This document shows, one piece after another, positions 34,290 to 43,640 of a DNA stretch of 64,000 nt. The position numbers and the translations under genes are program-made. The stretch comes from Pseudomonas alloputida (GTDB lineage: Bacteria > Pseudomonadota > Gammaproteobacteria > Pseudomonadales > Pseudomonadaceae). Location: assembly GCF_021283545.2 (NCBI RefSeq), contig NZ_CP128540.1:3445501-3509500 (forward strand), in the 5' to 3' direction. The notes under the pieces were generated by a model. It did no database searches. It was not told the origin of the DNA and saw only the letters and a list, made by a program, of their open reading frames with translations. The first letter of the stretch is position 1, and each line of letters starts with the position of its first letter.

Positions 34290-35336
34290 CTACTTGCGGG
34301 CCTCCAGAATCAGGTTGAACGGCGTCTGCGTCGCGCGCCGGAAGCGGCTGAACCCCGCCTCCTCGAAGACGGCCCGCAATCGCGCCTCCCCGGCCTGCGC
34401 ACCCAACCCCAGTCCCACTTCCTGCGACAACGAATTGGGCGTGCAGATAAACGTCGACGCCGCATAGAACAAGCGCCCGACCGGTGTCAGGTTACCCTCC
34501 AGCGAGTCCTCGGCATATGGCTCCACCAGCATGACCGTGCCATCAGCTTTCAAAGCATGGTAGGCATGCCTGGCTGCCCCGACCGGGTCACCCATGTCGT
34601 GCAGGCAATCGAAGAAGCACACCAGGTCATGATCATGCCCCGGGTACTCCTTGGCGCTGGCCTGCTGGAAGCTCACCCGCCCCTCCAACCCCGCTTCCCG
34701 TGCACGCGCGTTGGCGGTGACGATTGAAGGCTGATGATAGTCGTACCCCACGAAGGTCGACGCCGGAAACGCCTGCGCCATCACCAGCGTCGAGGCACCA
34801 TGACCGCAGCCCACGTCCGCCACCTTGGCGCCCGCCTGCAGCTTGGCCACCACACCCTCCAGTGCCGGCAGCCAATCCGCAACCAGGAAGGTGCGATACC
34901 CCGGCCGGAAAAAGCGCTCGGTACCGCTGAACATGCACGGGTGGTGATCGCCCCAGGCCAACCCGCCATCGCCGCGCATGGCGGCTACCAGCTTGTCCTT
35001 GTCATGGAACAGCGCCGCCACCACTGCCGCGCCGCCGGCCATGTAGGCCGGGGAGTCCTCCAGCGCCAGGGCCATGGCCTGTTCTTCAGGCAGCACAAAA
35101 CGGCCCTTGTCATGGACCATGTAGCCCGATGCCGCCTGGGCATTCAACCATTCTCGCACCAGCCGCGGGTGGCAGCCGGTCTTTTCCGCCAGTTGCTCAG
35201 GGGTGACCGCCTGGCTGTCGGCCATGGCCCGGTACAGCCCCAGTTCATCGCCGAGAATGACATTGGCCAGCGTCGCCGCTGCGCCCATGTCGCCCACCAG
35301 CTTGCCCATGAAATCGTGAAGCCTTGCCTCGTCCAT
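34290..35336 (-). CDS. SAM-dependent methyltransferase with N-terminal winged helix
   Basis: A 348-residue protein. An N-terminal dimerising winged-helix domain (LGLYRAMADSQAVTPEQLAEKTGCHP) precedes a class I methyltransferase with the SAM motif VADVGCGHGAST and FFDCLHDMGDP further on. The layout matches the Rv2258c-like/small-molecule O-methyltransferase group. The substrate is unknown. It is divergent from the UDP-glucose dehydrogenase gene, with a 244-bp gap that holds no visible gene but must carry both promoters. Confidence 0.83.
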   Translation of the reverse strand: MDEARLHDFMGKLVGDMGAAATLANVILGDELGLYRAMADSQAVTPEQLAEKTGCHPRLVREWLNAQAASGYMVHDKGRFVLPEEQAMALALEDSPAYMAGGAAVVAALFHDKDKLVAAMRGDGGLAWGDHHPCMFSGTERFFRPGYRTFLVADWLPALEGVVAKLQAGAKVADVGCGHGASTLVMAQAFPASTFVGYDYHQPSIVTANARAREAGLEGRVSFQQASAKEYPGHDHDLVCFFDCLHDMGDPVGAARHAYHALKADGTVMLVEPYAEDSLEGNLTPVGRLFYAASTFICTPNSLSQEVGLGLGAQAGEARLRAVFEEAGFSRFRRATQTPFNLILEARK

Positions 35337-35580
35337 GACCTGCCCTCCTCTGCAAGAAGGCCATCGCCAACGAGGGACGTCCGCTCCGGGAAGGCGGTGG
35401 TCGGTTCAAGGGTTTTCGTTCGCGGTACAACACGCTACCGCGAGCTGTCAGTAAGTTTAGATGCTCTGCCTGGGCGACGTGGAATAACGGCCATATGGCC
35501 CACGAGCATTTCCCTCAGGTCACAATTCCTAAACAACGATGTGACATTTTTTTTCAGCTTTCCTATCAAGGAGCTGTCAA

Positions 35581-36909
35581 ATGAAGGTCACGGTTTTCGG
35601 AACCGGCTATGTCGGCCTGACCCAGGCAGTGTGCCTGGCCCAGGTAGGCCATTCGGTGTTGTGCATGGATGTCGATGCCGATCGGGTGGCCAGCCTGAGT
35701 GAAGGCCATTGCCCGATCTTCGAGCCCGGCCTTGCGCCGCTGCTGGAGAAGAACCTCGCCTGCGGTCGGCTGCGCTTCACCACGGATGCCGCAGCGGCTG
35801 CCAACTATGCCCGGTTGCAGTTCATTGCCGTCGGTACTCCGCCGCAAGCCGATGGTAGCGCCGACCTGAAGCACGTTTTCGCCGTGGTCGACAGCATCCT
35901 CGAACACGCTGACGGGCCCAAAGTAATCGTCAACAAGTCCACCGTGCCGGTGGGTACGGTACACCGCATCAAGGCACGCATCGCCCAGGCCGTGGCCGAT
36001 ACCAGCCGCTTCCAGGTGATCAGCAACCCGGAGTTTCTCAAGGAAGGGTCTGCGGTGGATGACTGCATGCGCCCCCAGCGCATCATCATCGGCGGCGCAG
36101 AAGCGGCCGAAGTGGAGTTGCTACGCGAGCTTTACCTGCCGTTCAACCGCAACCGCGAAAAGTTCATGGTCATGGACGCGCGCAGTGCCGAGCTGACCAA
36201 GTACGCAGCCAACTGCATGCTGGCCACCAAGATTTCCTTCATCAACGAAATCGCCAACCTGGCCGAGCACCTGGGGGCCGACATCGAAATGGTGCGCCGT
36301 GGCATCGGCTCGGACCCGCGCATCGGTTACGACTTCATCTACGCCGGCTGCGGTTTTGGCGGCTCGTGCTTCCCCAAAGACCTGCAAGCCCTGCGCCACA
36401 GTGCCGAGGCGGAAGGCTTCGAGACACAGTTGCTGCGGGCAGTAGAGTCGGTCAACGAGCAGCAGAAGGGCCGGCTGTTCAGCAAGATCCAGCGCCATTA
36501 CCCCGGCGGCCTGCGGGGCAAGGTGTTTGCCCTGTGGGGGTTGTCGTTCAAGCCCAATACCAATGATATCCGCGAAGCTTCCAGCCGGGTCCTGCTGGAA
36601 GCACTGTGGGCCGCGGGCGCGCGGGTGCAGGCTCACGACCCTCAGGCCATGGAAGAAATCCGGCGCCACTACGGCCCGCGTGCCGACCTGCAACTGGTGC
36701 CCTGCAAGGACGATGCGTTGCGGGGCGCCGATGCCCTGGTGATCGTCACCGAATGGCAGGACTACCGTGTGCTCAACCTGGACGAGGTGCCGCAGCAGCT
36801 GGCCGACCGGGTGGTGTTCGATGGCCGCAACCTGTACGAACCCGAGCACATGGCCTCGGCAGGGCTGGCTTACTACGGCATCGGACGTGGCAAGATTGCG
36901 CCAGCTTGA
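35581..36909 (+). CDS. ugd: UDP-glucose 6-dehydrogenase
   Basis: A 442-residue UDP-glucose/GDP-mannose dehydrogenase. The NAD Rossmann motif VFGTGYVGL is at residues 5-13, the STVPVGT block is present, the central domain has LTKYAANCMLATKISFINEI, and the catalytic cysteine is C263 in CGFGGSCFPKD. It oxidises UDP-glucose twice to UDP-glucuronate for surface polysaccharides or lipid A modification. ATG follows CAAGGAGCTGTCAA, an excellent ribosome site. It converges on mqo with only nine bases between stops. Confidence 0.93.
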   Translation: MKVTVFGTGYVGLTQAVCLAQVGHSVLCMDVDADRVASLSEGHCPIFEPGLAPLLEKNLACGRLRFTTDAAAAANYARLQFIAVGTPPQADGSADLKHVFAVVDSILEHADGPKVIVNKSTVPVGTVHRIKARIAQAVADTSRFQVISNPEFLKEGSAVDDCMRPQRIIIGGAEAAEVELLRELYLPFNRNREKFMVMDARSAELTKYAANCMLATKISFINEIANLAEHLGADIEMVRRGIGSDPRIGYDFIYAGCGFGGSCFPKDLQALRHSAEAEGFETQLLRAVESVNEQQKGRLFSKIQRHYPGGLRGKVFALWGLSFKPNTNDIREASSRVLLEALWAAGARVQAHDPQAMEEIRRHYGPRADLQLVPCKDDALRGADALVIVTEWQDYRVLNLDEVPQQLADRVVFDGRNLYEPEHMASAGLAYYGIGRGKIAPA

Positions 36910-36918
36910 CGGCAATGA

Positions 36919-38538
36919 TTACCGGCTGGCCACTCCCTGGCTGTCAGCCGGCCTTATCGACTCAGGGCGCTGCGGACTGACAGGCGGCTCAAGCTGCAGC
37001 ACCTCGTTGGTATATGCCCACTCCTTCTCTAGCTGATCCGGGTGGTCGTTCAGGCGGATGCCATAGGACGGGATGATCTGTTTGATCTTGGCCTGCCACT
37101 CGGGCGACGCCACCTTGTTCTTGAACACCTTGTTCAACACATCGAGCATGATAGGCGCAGCGGTCGACGCACCGGGAGAGGCCCCCAGCAAGCCGGCGAT
37201 ACTGCCGTCCCTGGACGTCACCACCTCGGTACCGAGCTTGAGCACGCCGCCCAACGCTTCGTCTTTCTTGATGATTTGCACCCGCTGGCCCGCCTGCCAC
37301 AGCCGCCAGTCTTCTTTCTTCGCCTCGGGGAAGTAGGTGCGCAGCGCTTCGAAGCGGTCATCGTCCGATTGCAGCACCTGCCCGATCAGGTACTGCACCA
37401 GGTCGAACTCGCGTACCCCTACCCGCACCATCGGCCAGGCATTGTGCACGCTGGTACTGGCGAGCAGGTCAAGCAATGAGCCCTGCTTGAGGAACTTGGT
37501 CGAGAAGGTGGCAAACGGCCCAAACAGGATCAGGCGCTTGCCATCAAGTACCCGGGTGTCCAAGTGCGGCACCGACATGGGCGGCGCACCGGTTGCGGCA
37601 ATGCCATAGGCCTTGGCCATGTGGCGCTGGGCGATAGCCGGGTTGTCAGTGACCAGGAACGAGCCACCGACCGGGAAGCCGCCATAGTTCTTGGCCTCGT
37701 CGATACCCGACTTCTGCAGCAGCGGCAGTGCCGCCCCGCCAGCGCCGATGAACAGGAACCGGGCATCGGTGGCTGCCTTGCTGCCATTCTTCAGATTCTT
37801 GTACTCGACGTGCCAGGAACCGTCGTCGTTACGGGTGATGTCCTGCACTTCGCTCGACAGCTTGAGATCGAAGTTCGGCCGCGTCTGCAGGTAACCCACA
37901 TACTGCCGGGTGATCTCGCCAAAGTTGACGTCGGTGCCGATCGGCGTCCAGGTCACGGCCAGCTTCTGGTTGGGATCGCGGCCTTCCATCATCAGCGGGA
38001 CCCATTTGCGGATCTGCTCGTGGTCTTCGGAGTACTGCATGGGTTTGAACAGGGGGCTGGCCTGCAGCGCCTCGTAGCGCTTCTTCAGGAAGCGGATATT
38101 GTCATCGCCCCAGACAAAGCTCATGTGCGGGGTGGTGTTGATGAACGAATGCGGGTTTTTCAGCACGCCCTGCTTGACCTGCCAGGCGAGAAACTGGCGC
38201 GTTACCTGGAACGACTCGTTGATTTCAACTGCCTTGCTGATGTCGATCTTGCCGTCTTTTTCCGGGGTGTAGTTCAGCTCCGCCAGGGCCGAGTGGCCGG
38301 TGCCGGCGTTGTTCCAGCCGTTGGAGCTCTCCTCGGCCACCTTGTCCAGGCGCTCGACCATTTCCATCGACCAGCCGGGCTCCAGCTCGTTGAGCCACAC
38401 GGCCAAGGTAGAACTCATGATGCCGCCGCCCACAAGCAGCACATCGACCTTTCGGGTTTCCGCCGCTTGGGCATTGAGCATGCCGATGGCCAAGGCCAGC
38501 CCGGCCATCGCCAGTTTTGGCTTGATGGTGATCTTCAT
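36919..38538 (-). CDS. mqo: Malate:quinone oxidoreductase with N-terminal signal-like segment
   Basis: A 539-residue FAD enzyme. After a hydrophobic N-terminal segment ending NAQA (residues 9-25) comes the FAD motif [22 protein letters not shown], then [20 protein letters not shown], and a C-terminal [11 protein letters not shown] block, all typical of Mqo. It oxidises malate to oxaloacetate and passes electrons to the quinone pool at the membrane. The signal-like start distinguishes it from classical soluble-faced Mqo copies; P. putida genomes carry several mqo paralogues. ATG at 38538 follows GGGAGAGG. Confidence 0.9.
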   Translation of the reverse strand: MKITIKPKLAMAGLALAIGMLNAQAAETRKVDVLLVGGGIMSSTLAVWLNELEPGWSMEMVERLDKVAEESSNGWNNAGTGHSALAELNYTPEKDGKIDISKAVEINESFQVTRQFLAWQVKQGVLKNPHSFINTTPHMSFVWGDDNIRFLKKRYEALQASPLFKPMQYSEDHEQIRKWVPLMMEGRDPNQKLAVTWTPIGTDVNFGEITRQYVGYLQTRPNFDLKLSSEVQDITRNDDGSWHVEYKNLKNGSKAATDARFLFIGAGGAALPLLQKSGIDEAKNYGGFPVGGSFLVTDNPAIAQRHMAKAYGIAATGAPPMSVPHLDTRVLDGKRLILFGPFATFSTKFLKQGSLLDLLASTSVHNAWPMVRVGVREFDLVQYLIGQVLQSDDDRFEALRTYFPEAKKEDWRLWQAGQRVQIIKKDEALGGVLKLGTEVVTSRDGSIAGLLGASPGASTAAPIMLDVLNKVFKNKVASPEWQAKIKQIIPSYGIRLNDHPDQLEKEWAYTNEVLQLEPPVSPQRPESIRPADSQGVASR

Positions 38539-38646
38539 AACCTCTCCCGCGCCTCGTTGCTGTCCGTGGTTCAGCCACAAGCTTAGCCGACGCGTTTAGT
38601 CGGGTATGACGACGCACAAACACTTGCAATCGGCCACATCTCAAAA

Positions 38647-38666
38647 TACTGTATGAATACTCAGTA
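38647..38666. promoter_or_regulatory. LexA (SOS) box
   Basis: TACTGTATGAATACTCAGTA fits the LexA consensus TACTG-N10-CAGTA at every arm base, with a mainly AT spacer. It ends 16 bases before the start codon of the radical SAM gene, where bound LexA would block transcription. It also rules out the in-frame ATG at 38653, which lies inside the operator. Confidence 0.85.
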
Positions 38667-38682
38667 TCGCAGGTCAGCCACC

Positions 38683-39903
38683 ATGCAACTCATCGCCAAA
38701 CTCGGCATCCTTGCCGACGCCGCCAAGTACGACGCCTCCTGCGCCAGCAGTGGTGCGCCCAAGCGCAATTCGCGCGGCGCTGACGGCCTGGGTGCCACCA
38801 ACGGCATGGGTATCTGTCACAGCTATACCCCGGACGGCCGCTGCGTATCACTGCTCAAGGTACTGCTGACCAACTTCTGCCTGTACGACTGCCAGTACTG
38901 CGTCAACCGCCGCTCCAGCAACGTGCCGCGCGCACGCTTCAGCCCCGAGGAAGTGGTGCGCCTGACCCTGGACTTCTACCGGCGCAACTGCATCAGCGGC
39001 CTGTTCCTCAGCTCCGGCATCATCCGCTCGGCGGACTACACCATGGAGCAGTTGATCCGTGTGGCCCGGCTGTTGCGCGAAGAACACAGCTTCCGCGGCT
39101 ACATCCACCTCAAGGCCATCCCCGATGCCGACCCGCTGCTGATAGAAGAGGCCGGGCGCCTGGCCGACCGCCTCAGCGTCAACATCGAACTGCCCACCGA
39201 CGCCAGCCTCAAGCGCCTGGCGCCAGAAAAGCAAGGGCACACCATTCGCCAGGCCATGGGCGTGATTCATCAGGGCCAGCAGGCCGTGGCCAACGAGCCC
39301 AGGGCGCCGCGCTTTACCCCGGCCGGGCAGAGCACCCAAGTCATCGTCGGCGCCGACAGCACCGACGACAGTACCTTGCTGCGCAATGCCGAGTCGCTGT
39401 ACCAGGGCTACGGCCTCAAGCGCGTGTACTACTCTGCCTTCAGCCCGATCCCCGACAGCCCCGGCAGCGTACCCCTCGCCGCACCACCGCTGCTGCGCGA
39501 ACACCGCCTGTATCAAGCCGACTTCCTGCTGCGTGGCTATGGCTACAAGGCTGGCGAGCTGCTGGGCCACAGCGGTAACCTGGCACTGGACATCGACCCC
39601 AAGCTGGCCTGGGCGCTGGCCAACCGCGACGTGTTCCCGCTGGACGTGAACCGCGCCGAACCTGCGCTACTGGCGCGTATCCCCGGCATCGGCCTGCGCA
39701 GCGTACAGCGTCTGGTCGCCCTGCGCCGGGAGCGGCGCATCCGTTATGACGACCTGATCCAGCTGCGCTGCGTGCTGGACAAGGCACGGCCGTTCATCGT
39801 TACAAGCGACTACCGACCCGCCCAGGCCGAGCTGCGCAGCGGCTTGCTGCGAGCGCGCTTGAGTGAGCCGCCAGCGCCCGTGCAGATGGGGTTATGGGGG
39901 TGA
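38683..39903 (+). CDS. Radical SAM protein, putative DNA repair/modification (TIGR03916 type)
   Basis: A 406-residue radical SAM protein. The iron-sulfur cluster motif CX3CX2C is C66, C70 and C73 in NFCLYDCQYCVNRRSS, followed by the SAM-barrel elements GLFLSSGI and IHLKAIPDAD. The C-terminal region (about 325-375) has a helix-hairpin-helix DNA-binding motif, NRAEPALLARIPGIGLRSVQ. In many genomes this family is paired with a DUF4130/UDG-linked protein, as it is here. Its chemistry is unknown. The start at 38683 has AGGT upstream. An SOS box lies just before it, so DNA damage should induce it. Confidence 0.9.
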   Translation: MQLIAKLGILADAAKYDASCASSGAPKRNSRGADGLGATNGMGICHSYTPDGRCVSLLKVLLTNFCLYDCQYCVNRRSSNVPRARFSPEEVVRLTLDFYRRNCISGLFLSSGIIRSADYTMEQLIRVARLLREEHSFRGYIHLKAIPDADPLLIEEAGRLADRLSVNIELPTDASLKRLAPEKQGHTIRQAMGVIHQGQQAVANEPRAPRFTPAGQSTQVIVGADSTDDSTLLRNAESLYQGYGLKRVYYSAFSPIPDSPGSVPLAAPPLLREHRLYQADFLLRGYGYKAGELLGHSGNLALDIDPKLAWALANRDVFPLDVNRAEPALLARIPGIGLRSVQRLVALRRERRIRYDDLIQLRCVLDKARPFIVTSDYRPAQAELRSGLLRARLSEPPAPVQMGLWG

Positions 39904-40751
39904 TCGCACTCGACTGCGACGACCTGTTCGCCACCTGGCGCGAGCAGGCCCGGGGGTTGTTGAGCCATGGCATCGACCCGTCGGAAGTCACCTGGTCGCA
40001 AGGCCCGATGGCGGACCTGCTGGCCGTGCTGGCCGTGCCGGCAGCGCCGCCTGACGGGCCGGGCCCTTTCCGGGCCAAAGTCCCGGCCGCACTGCTGAGC
40101 CAGTTGGAGCAGGCCTCTCGCTACCGTGGCGAGCAGCGCTGGAACCTGCTGTATGAAGTGCTGTGGCGCGTCGCCCATGGCGACCGCACGGCAATGCTGG
40201 CCGGTGACCGGCTGGGCAGTGAGCTGCAACGGCGCATCAAGCAGGTAACCCGCGAGGCGCATCACTTGCACGCGTTTGTACGCTTCGTGCCGTTGCCAGA
40301 GGAACTGGCTGAGCACTTGCAGCTGGATCTGGTGGCCTATCACGAGCCGGCACACGACATTCTGCACAGTGCCAGCGCCCACTTCGCCGACCGTCTGGGG
40401 CGTTTGCGCTGGTTGATTGCCACGCCACAGGATGGCATTCGCTTCGACGGCCAGTCGTTCGACTACCAGCGACAGTGCCCCGAGCCCTGGCGCCAGTGGG
40501 CCCGCAACGCCGAAGACCCCGGCGCCGAACTTTGGCGCACCTACTACCGCCACACCTTCAACCCGGCCCGCCTCAACCCGGATGCCTTGCGCCTGCACAT
40601 GCCAGGGCGGTTCTGGCGGCATTTGCCGGAAGGCATGCTGATACCGCAGCTTGAAGGCCTGGCGCGCCAAGGCAAACAGCGAGACGGCCAAGCCCTTGAG
40701 GTGGCCTCGCAAACCGGCAAGACCATCAGCAAGCCTGCGCGCTCGGTGTAG
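39894..40751 (+). CDS. DUF4130/TIGR03915-type DNA metabolism protein
   Basis: A 285-residue protein that overlaps the radical SAM gene by ten bases. Recognisable family blocks are VIALDCDDLFATWREQARGLL near the start, FVRFVPLPEE, the YHEPAHDILHSASAHFADRL segment, and WRTYYRHTFNPARLNPDALR towards the end. In other bacteria the same domain is fused to a UdgX-like uracil-DNA glycosylase; that domain is absent here. With its partner it is thought to act in DNA repair or base modification, under SOS control in this locus. Confidence 0.88.
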   Translation: MGVIALDCDDLFATWREQARGLLSHGIDPSEVTWSQGPMADLLAVLAVPAAPPDGPGPFRAKVPAALLSQLEQASRYRGEQRWNLLYEVLWRVAHGDRTAMLAGDRLGSELQRRIKQVTREAHHLHAFVRFVPLPEELAEHLQLDLVAYHEPAHDILHSASAHFADRLGRLRWLIATPQDGIRFDGQSFDYQRQCPEPWRQWARNAEDPGAELWRTYYRHTFNPARLNPDALRLHMPGRFWRHLPEGMLIPQLEGLARQGKQRDGQALEVASQTGKTISKPARSV

Positions 40752-40813
40752 CTGCGGAGCCTGTTGCGGCCCCGTCGAGACGCAAGGCAGCGGCTACAGC
40801 GAAAACATGATGC

Positions 40814-41785
40814 TCAGCTGAAGAGCCTGGCCAGGCAGGCCAGCTTCTTCTTGTACGAACGCCGTGCCTCCAGTGCCTGCTCCAGGCTCACCGGCAGGAA
40901 CCGCGCCTGCTGGTTGGGCTGCATCTGCCCGATCAGATCGAGGTCGGCGCTGATCACCGTGCCGATCATGGCGTAGCCGCCCCCCGACACTGCATCGCGA
41001 TGCAGGATGATCGGTTCCAACCCTGCCGGCACCTGGATCGATCCGATCGGGTAGCAGCTGTCGACGATATTGGAGGGGTCCGACCCCGCACCGAACGGCT
41101 GCTCGCGCGGTTGGAAACTCAAGGCGCTGCCGCCTTTGTAGCGATAACCGATGCGGTCCGCTTCGGAGCCAACCGTCCAGGCGTCGGTGAAGAAACGTTG
41201 CGCTGCAGCTTCGGTCAGGCGGTGGAAGTACAGCCCAGGCACCACCCGCAACACCACCTCCCCCCCCAGGGCCTGACGCAGGGCCATGGGCAAGCTTGCA
41301 CCGGCACGGGTCTTGCCGCTGGGCACGCCGACCGGCAGCAGGTCGCCCGCCATCAGTTTGCGCCCATGAAAGCCACCCAACGCGCCCAGCGCGTAGGTGG
41401 ACCGGCTACCCAGTACCTCGGGCACATCGATGCCTCCGGCCACTGCCAGGTAGGCCCGGGCGCCCGCTGTTGGAAAGCCGAAACGCAACACTTGCCCCGC
41501 CCGCACGGCAAACGCAGTGTCCGGGCGCTGCTCGCGGCCATCGAGCAACGCTGGCATCTGCGCACCGCACACAGCGACCAGTGCGTCCTGCTGGAACTCC
41601 AGCTCCGGCCCCACCAGCGCACACTCCAGGCCCGCAGCGCCGGCCGGGTTGCCCACCAGGTGATTGGCTGCGCTCAAGGCGTACTGGTCGAGTGCGCCGG
41701 ACGGTGGGATACCCAGGTGGTAGTAACCTTCGCGGCCCAGGTCCTGTACAGAAGTGGACAGCCCCGGTTTGAGTACCTTGATCAT
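40814..41785 (-). CDS. pxpC: 5-oxoprolinase subunit C (biotin-dependent carboxyltransferase-like)
   Basis: A 323-residue PxpC. It starts MIKVLKPGLSTSVQDLGREG and has the family blocks HLGIPPSGALDQYALSAANH and RAYLAVAGGIDVPEVLGSRSTY. With PxpA and PxpB it hydrolyses 5-oxoproline (pyroglutamate) to glutamate with ATP. It overlaps pxpB by four bases and is the last gene of the operon. Confidence 0.92.
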   Translation of the reverse strand: MIKVLKPGLSTSVQDLGREGYYHLGIPPSGALDQYALSAANHLVGNPAGAAGLECALVGPELEFQQDALVAVCGAQMPALLDGREQRPDTAFAVRAGQVLRFGFPTAGARAYLAVAGGIDVPEVLGSRSTYALGALGGFHGRKLMAGDLLPVGVPSGKTRAGASLPMALRQALGGEVVLRVVPGLYFHRLTEAAAQRFFTDAWTVGSEADRIGYRYKGGSALSFQPREQPFGAGSDPSNIVDSCYPIGSIQVPAGLEPIILHRDAVSGGGYAMIGTVISADLDLIGQMQPNQQARFLPVSLEQALEARRSYKKKLACLARLFS

Positions 41786-42669
41786 GCCAGCACCTCCTGC
41801 AACGATTTGGGGTAGCCGACCGGGTCGGCGAGGAAGGCGTCCAGGGAAAACGCCACCGGGCGAATGCGCAGGTCGAAGCAGCCATCCTCCACTTCCGCCA
41901 CCGCCTGGTCGTAGGTGCGGCGGTCGATAGGCTTAAACTGCACGATGTCACCTGGGCGGAAGAACACCATGTGCTCTTTCAGGTAATTCAAGGTCTGCTG
42001 TGGGTCGTAGATCGGTGCCGGGGTGACGCCGAACATCTGGTAGCCCCCGGCCCCGCGCACCGAGTAGATGCAACCAAAGCAGCCGCCATGGCCCAGGGTG
42101 AGCTTGGGCGTGTCGGTACGGGGGCGCAGGTACTTGGGCACCTGCAGCTGCCGCTCGCGCTCGACCATCTGGAACATGAACGGCAGGCCGGCGACAAAGC
42201 CGACCATCGATACGAACCATGGCGCGCCACTGTGGGCGGCGATGAAGGCCTCGACATCGGCCAGGCCGTTGATGCGCGCGGCGTACTCCAGGTCTGTGCT
42301 GGTCGGGTCCTGGTGGCGATCCCGAAAGCGCATCAGGGTTTCATGGGTCCAGGGGTCGTTGTACAGCACCGGGATCTCGATGATCCGCGTCTGCAACGAA
42401 CGCTCGGCCACCGCCTGCGCCTCGGCGCCGCGCACGGCTTCGAGCAGTGCCTCGGGGGCGATACGGTCCGGGTCGAAGCGGACCTGGAACGACGCATTGG
42501 CCAGGCACACATCAAGCACGCCATCCAGGGCCATGCGCTCCACCGCACGGGTGACGGCCATACCCTTGAAAAAGGCCTCCAGCGACATGCTTTCGCTGAC
42601 TTCGGCAAACAGGTGCTCGTCGGCGCCGAAGCTGTAACGGATCGGGGTTGTAGCAAGCGGTTCGGCCAT
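41782..42669 (-). CDS. pxpB: 5-oxoprolinase subunit B
   Basis: A 295-residue PxpB (KipI-like). It shows the N-terminal KipI fold (IRYSFGADEHLFAEVSESMS) and a C-terminal cyclophilin-like region with FVSMVGFVAGLPFM, LTLGHGGCFGCIYSVRGAGG and GVTPAPIYDP. It activates 5-oxoproline by phosphorylation within the PxpABC complex. ATG at 42669 follows AAAGGAACTGTC. The frame extends 18 codons further without family resemblance. Confidence 0.92.
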   Translation of the reverse strand: MAEPLATTPIRYSFGADEHLFAEVSESMSLEAFFKGMAVTRAVERMALDGVLDVCLANASFQVRFDPDRIAPEALLEAVRGAEAQAVAERSLQTRIIEIPVLYNDPWTHETLMRFRDRHQDPTSTDLEYAARINGLADVEAFIAAHSGAPWFVSMVGFVAGLPFMFQMVERERQLQVPKYLRPRTDTPKLTLGHGGCFGCIYSVRGAGGYQMFGVTPAPIYDPQQTLNYLKEHMVFFRPGDIVQFKPIDRRTYDQAVAEVEDGCFDLRIRPVAFSLDAFLADPVGYPKSLQEVLA

Positions 42670-42761
42670 GACAGTTCCTTTTCTTGGAATCTTTATAGAA
42701 AGGCAGGCGAAAACAAAAGGCACGGGCTCCGGCTTGTCGGTTTGCCGGATGCCTGACGGGT

Positions 42762-43520
42762 TCAGCGCGGTGCCCGCACCACGATGCCGGCCGCATCCAG
42801 TGCCTTGCGCGTGGCCTCGACCAGGTCCAGCGCGCCCGGGGTGTCACTGTGCAGGCAAATGGAATCGAATTCGATCGCCAGGTCCTGCTCTTCGACCGTG
42901 CGCACAACGCCTTGGCGACAAGCACGCAGTACCCGCTCGGCGACGGCTTGGGGCTCGTAGCCACGCACATTGCGGGTAAACACGATCGACCCGCTCAGGT
43001 CGTACTCGCGGTCGGCATAGAACTCGCGAATCACCGGCTGCCCCAGTTCCTGGGCAATGCGGCAGATCACCGAACCCGGCATGCAGTACAGCAGCAACTC
43101 GGGCTCGATCACCCGCAGGTTTTCCACCAGCAAGCGCGCCGCTTCTTCGTCACGCGCCAAGTGCATGTAAAGCGCCCCATGCGGCTTGATGTGCTGCAGG
43201 CGCACGCCCTGGGCACGAGCGATTTCACGCAGCGCGCCCAATTGATAGAGCATGTCGTCCACCAGTTCCTGCGCCGAGGCATTGATATGCCGGCGGCCAA
43301 AGCCGACCAGGTCACGGAACCCCGGGTGTGCCCCCACAGCGACGCCCAGTGCCTTGGCGCGCTCGACGGTGCGGCGCATGGTGCCGGGGTCGCCGGCATG
43401 GAAACCAGTGGCGATGTTGGCGCTGCTGATGTAACCCATCAGCTCATTGTCGACGCCATCGCCAATGGTCCACGGGCCAAAGCCCTCACCCATGTCCGAG
43501 TTGAAATCCACTGCTTGCAT
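42762..43520 (-). CDS. pxpA: 5-oxoprolinase subunit A (LamB/YcsF family)
   Basis: A 252-residue PxpA. The start [17 protein letters not shown] matches the family, followed by [32 protein letters not shown] and [15 protein letters not shown], which carry the active-site residues of YcsF proteins. It is the hydrolase component of ATP-dependent 5-oxoprolinase. ATG at 43520 is preferred over earlier in-frame starts. It is the first gene of pxpABC and is divergent from a LysR gene. Confidence 0.92.
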   Translation of the reverse strand: MQAVDFNSDMGEGFGPWTIGDGVDNELMGYISSANIATGFHAGDPGTMRRTVERAKALGVAVGAHPGFRDLVGFGRRHINASAQELVDDMLYQLGALREIARAQGVRLQHIKPHGALYMHLARDEEAARLLVENLRVIEPELLLYCMPGSVICRIAQELGQPVIREFYADREYDLSGSIVFTRNVRGYEPQAVAERVLRACRQGVVRTVEEQDLAIEFDSICLHSDTPGALDLVEATRKALDAAGIVVRAPR

Positions 43521-43593
43521 GACCGCGTCTCCTGGCACTTGTGACTGCATGCAAGCCACGTTAGATTCTCCGCACCCCCTTGGGAAGATCTAT

Positions 43594-43629
43594 AAACAGA
43601 TGGGGTACCTTCTGAAAAACAGATACCCC
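43594..43629. promoter_or_regulatory. Nested direct and inverted repeats between pxpA and lysR
   Basis: AAACAGAT occurs at 43594-43601 and 43617-43624, 23 bp apart. GGGGTA (43602-43607) and TACCCC (43624-43629) form inverted arms that overlap the second copy. This dense symmetry right before the LysR start is a likely LysR binding region, controlling both itself and pxpABC. Confidence 0.5.
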
Positions 43630-43640
43630 GGGAGCCTACC

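Noticed and set aside
38653..38682. Earlier ATG for the radical SAM gene
   Set aside because: It lies inside the LexA box and has no ribosome site; family homology starts at 38683.
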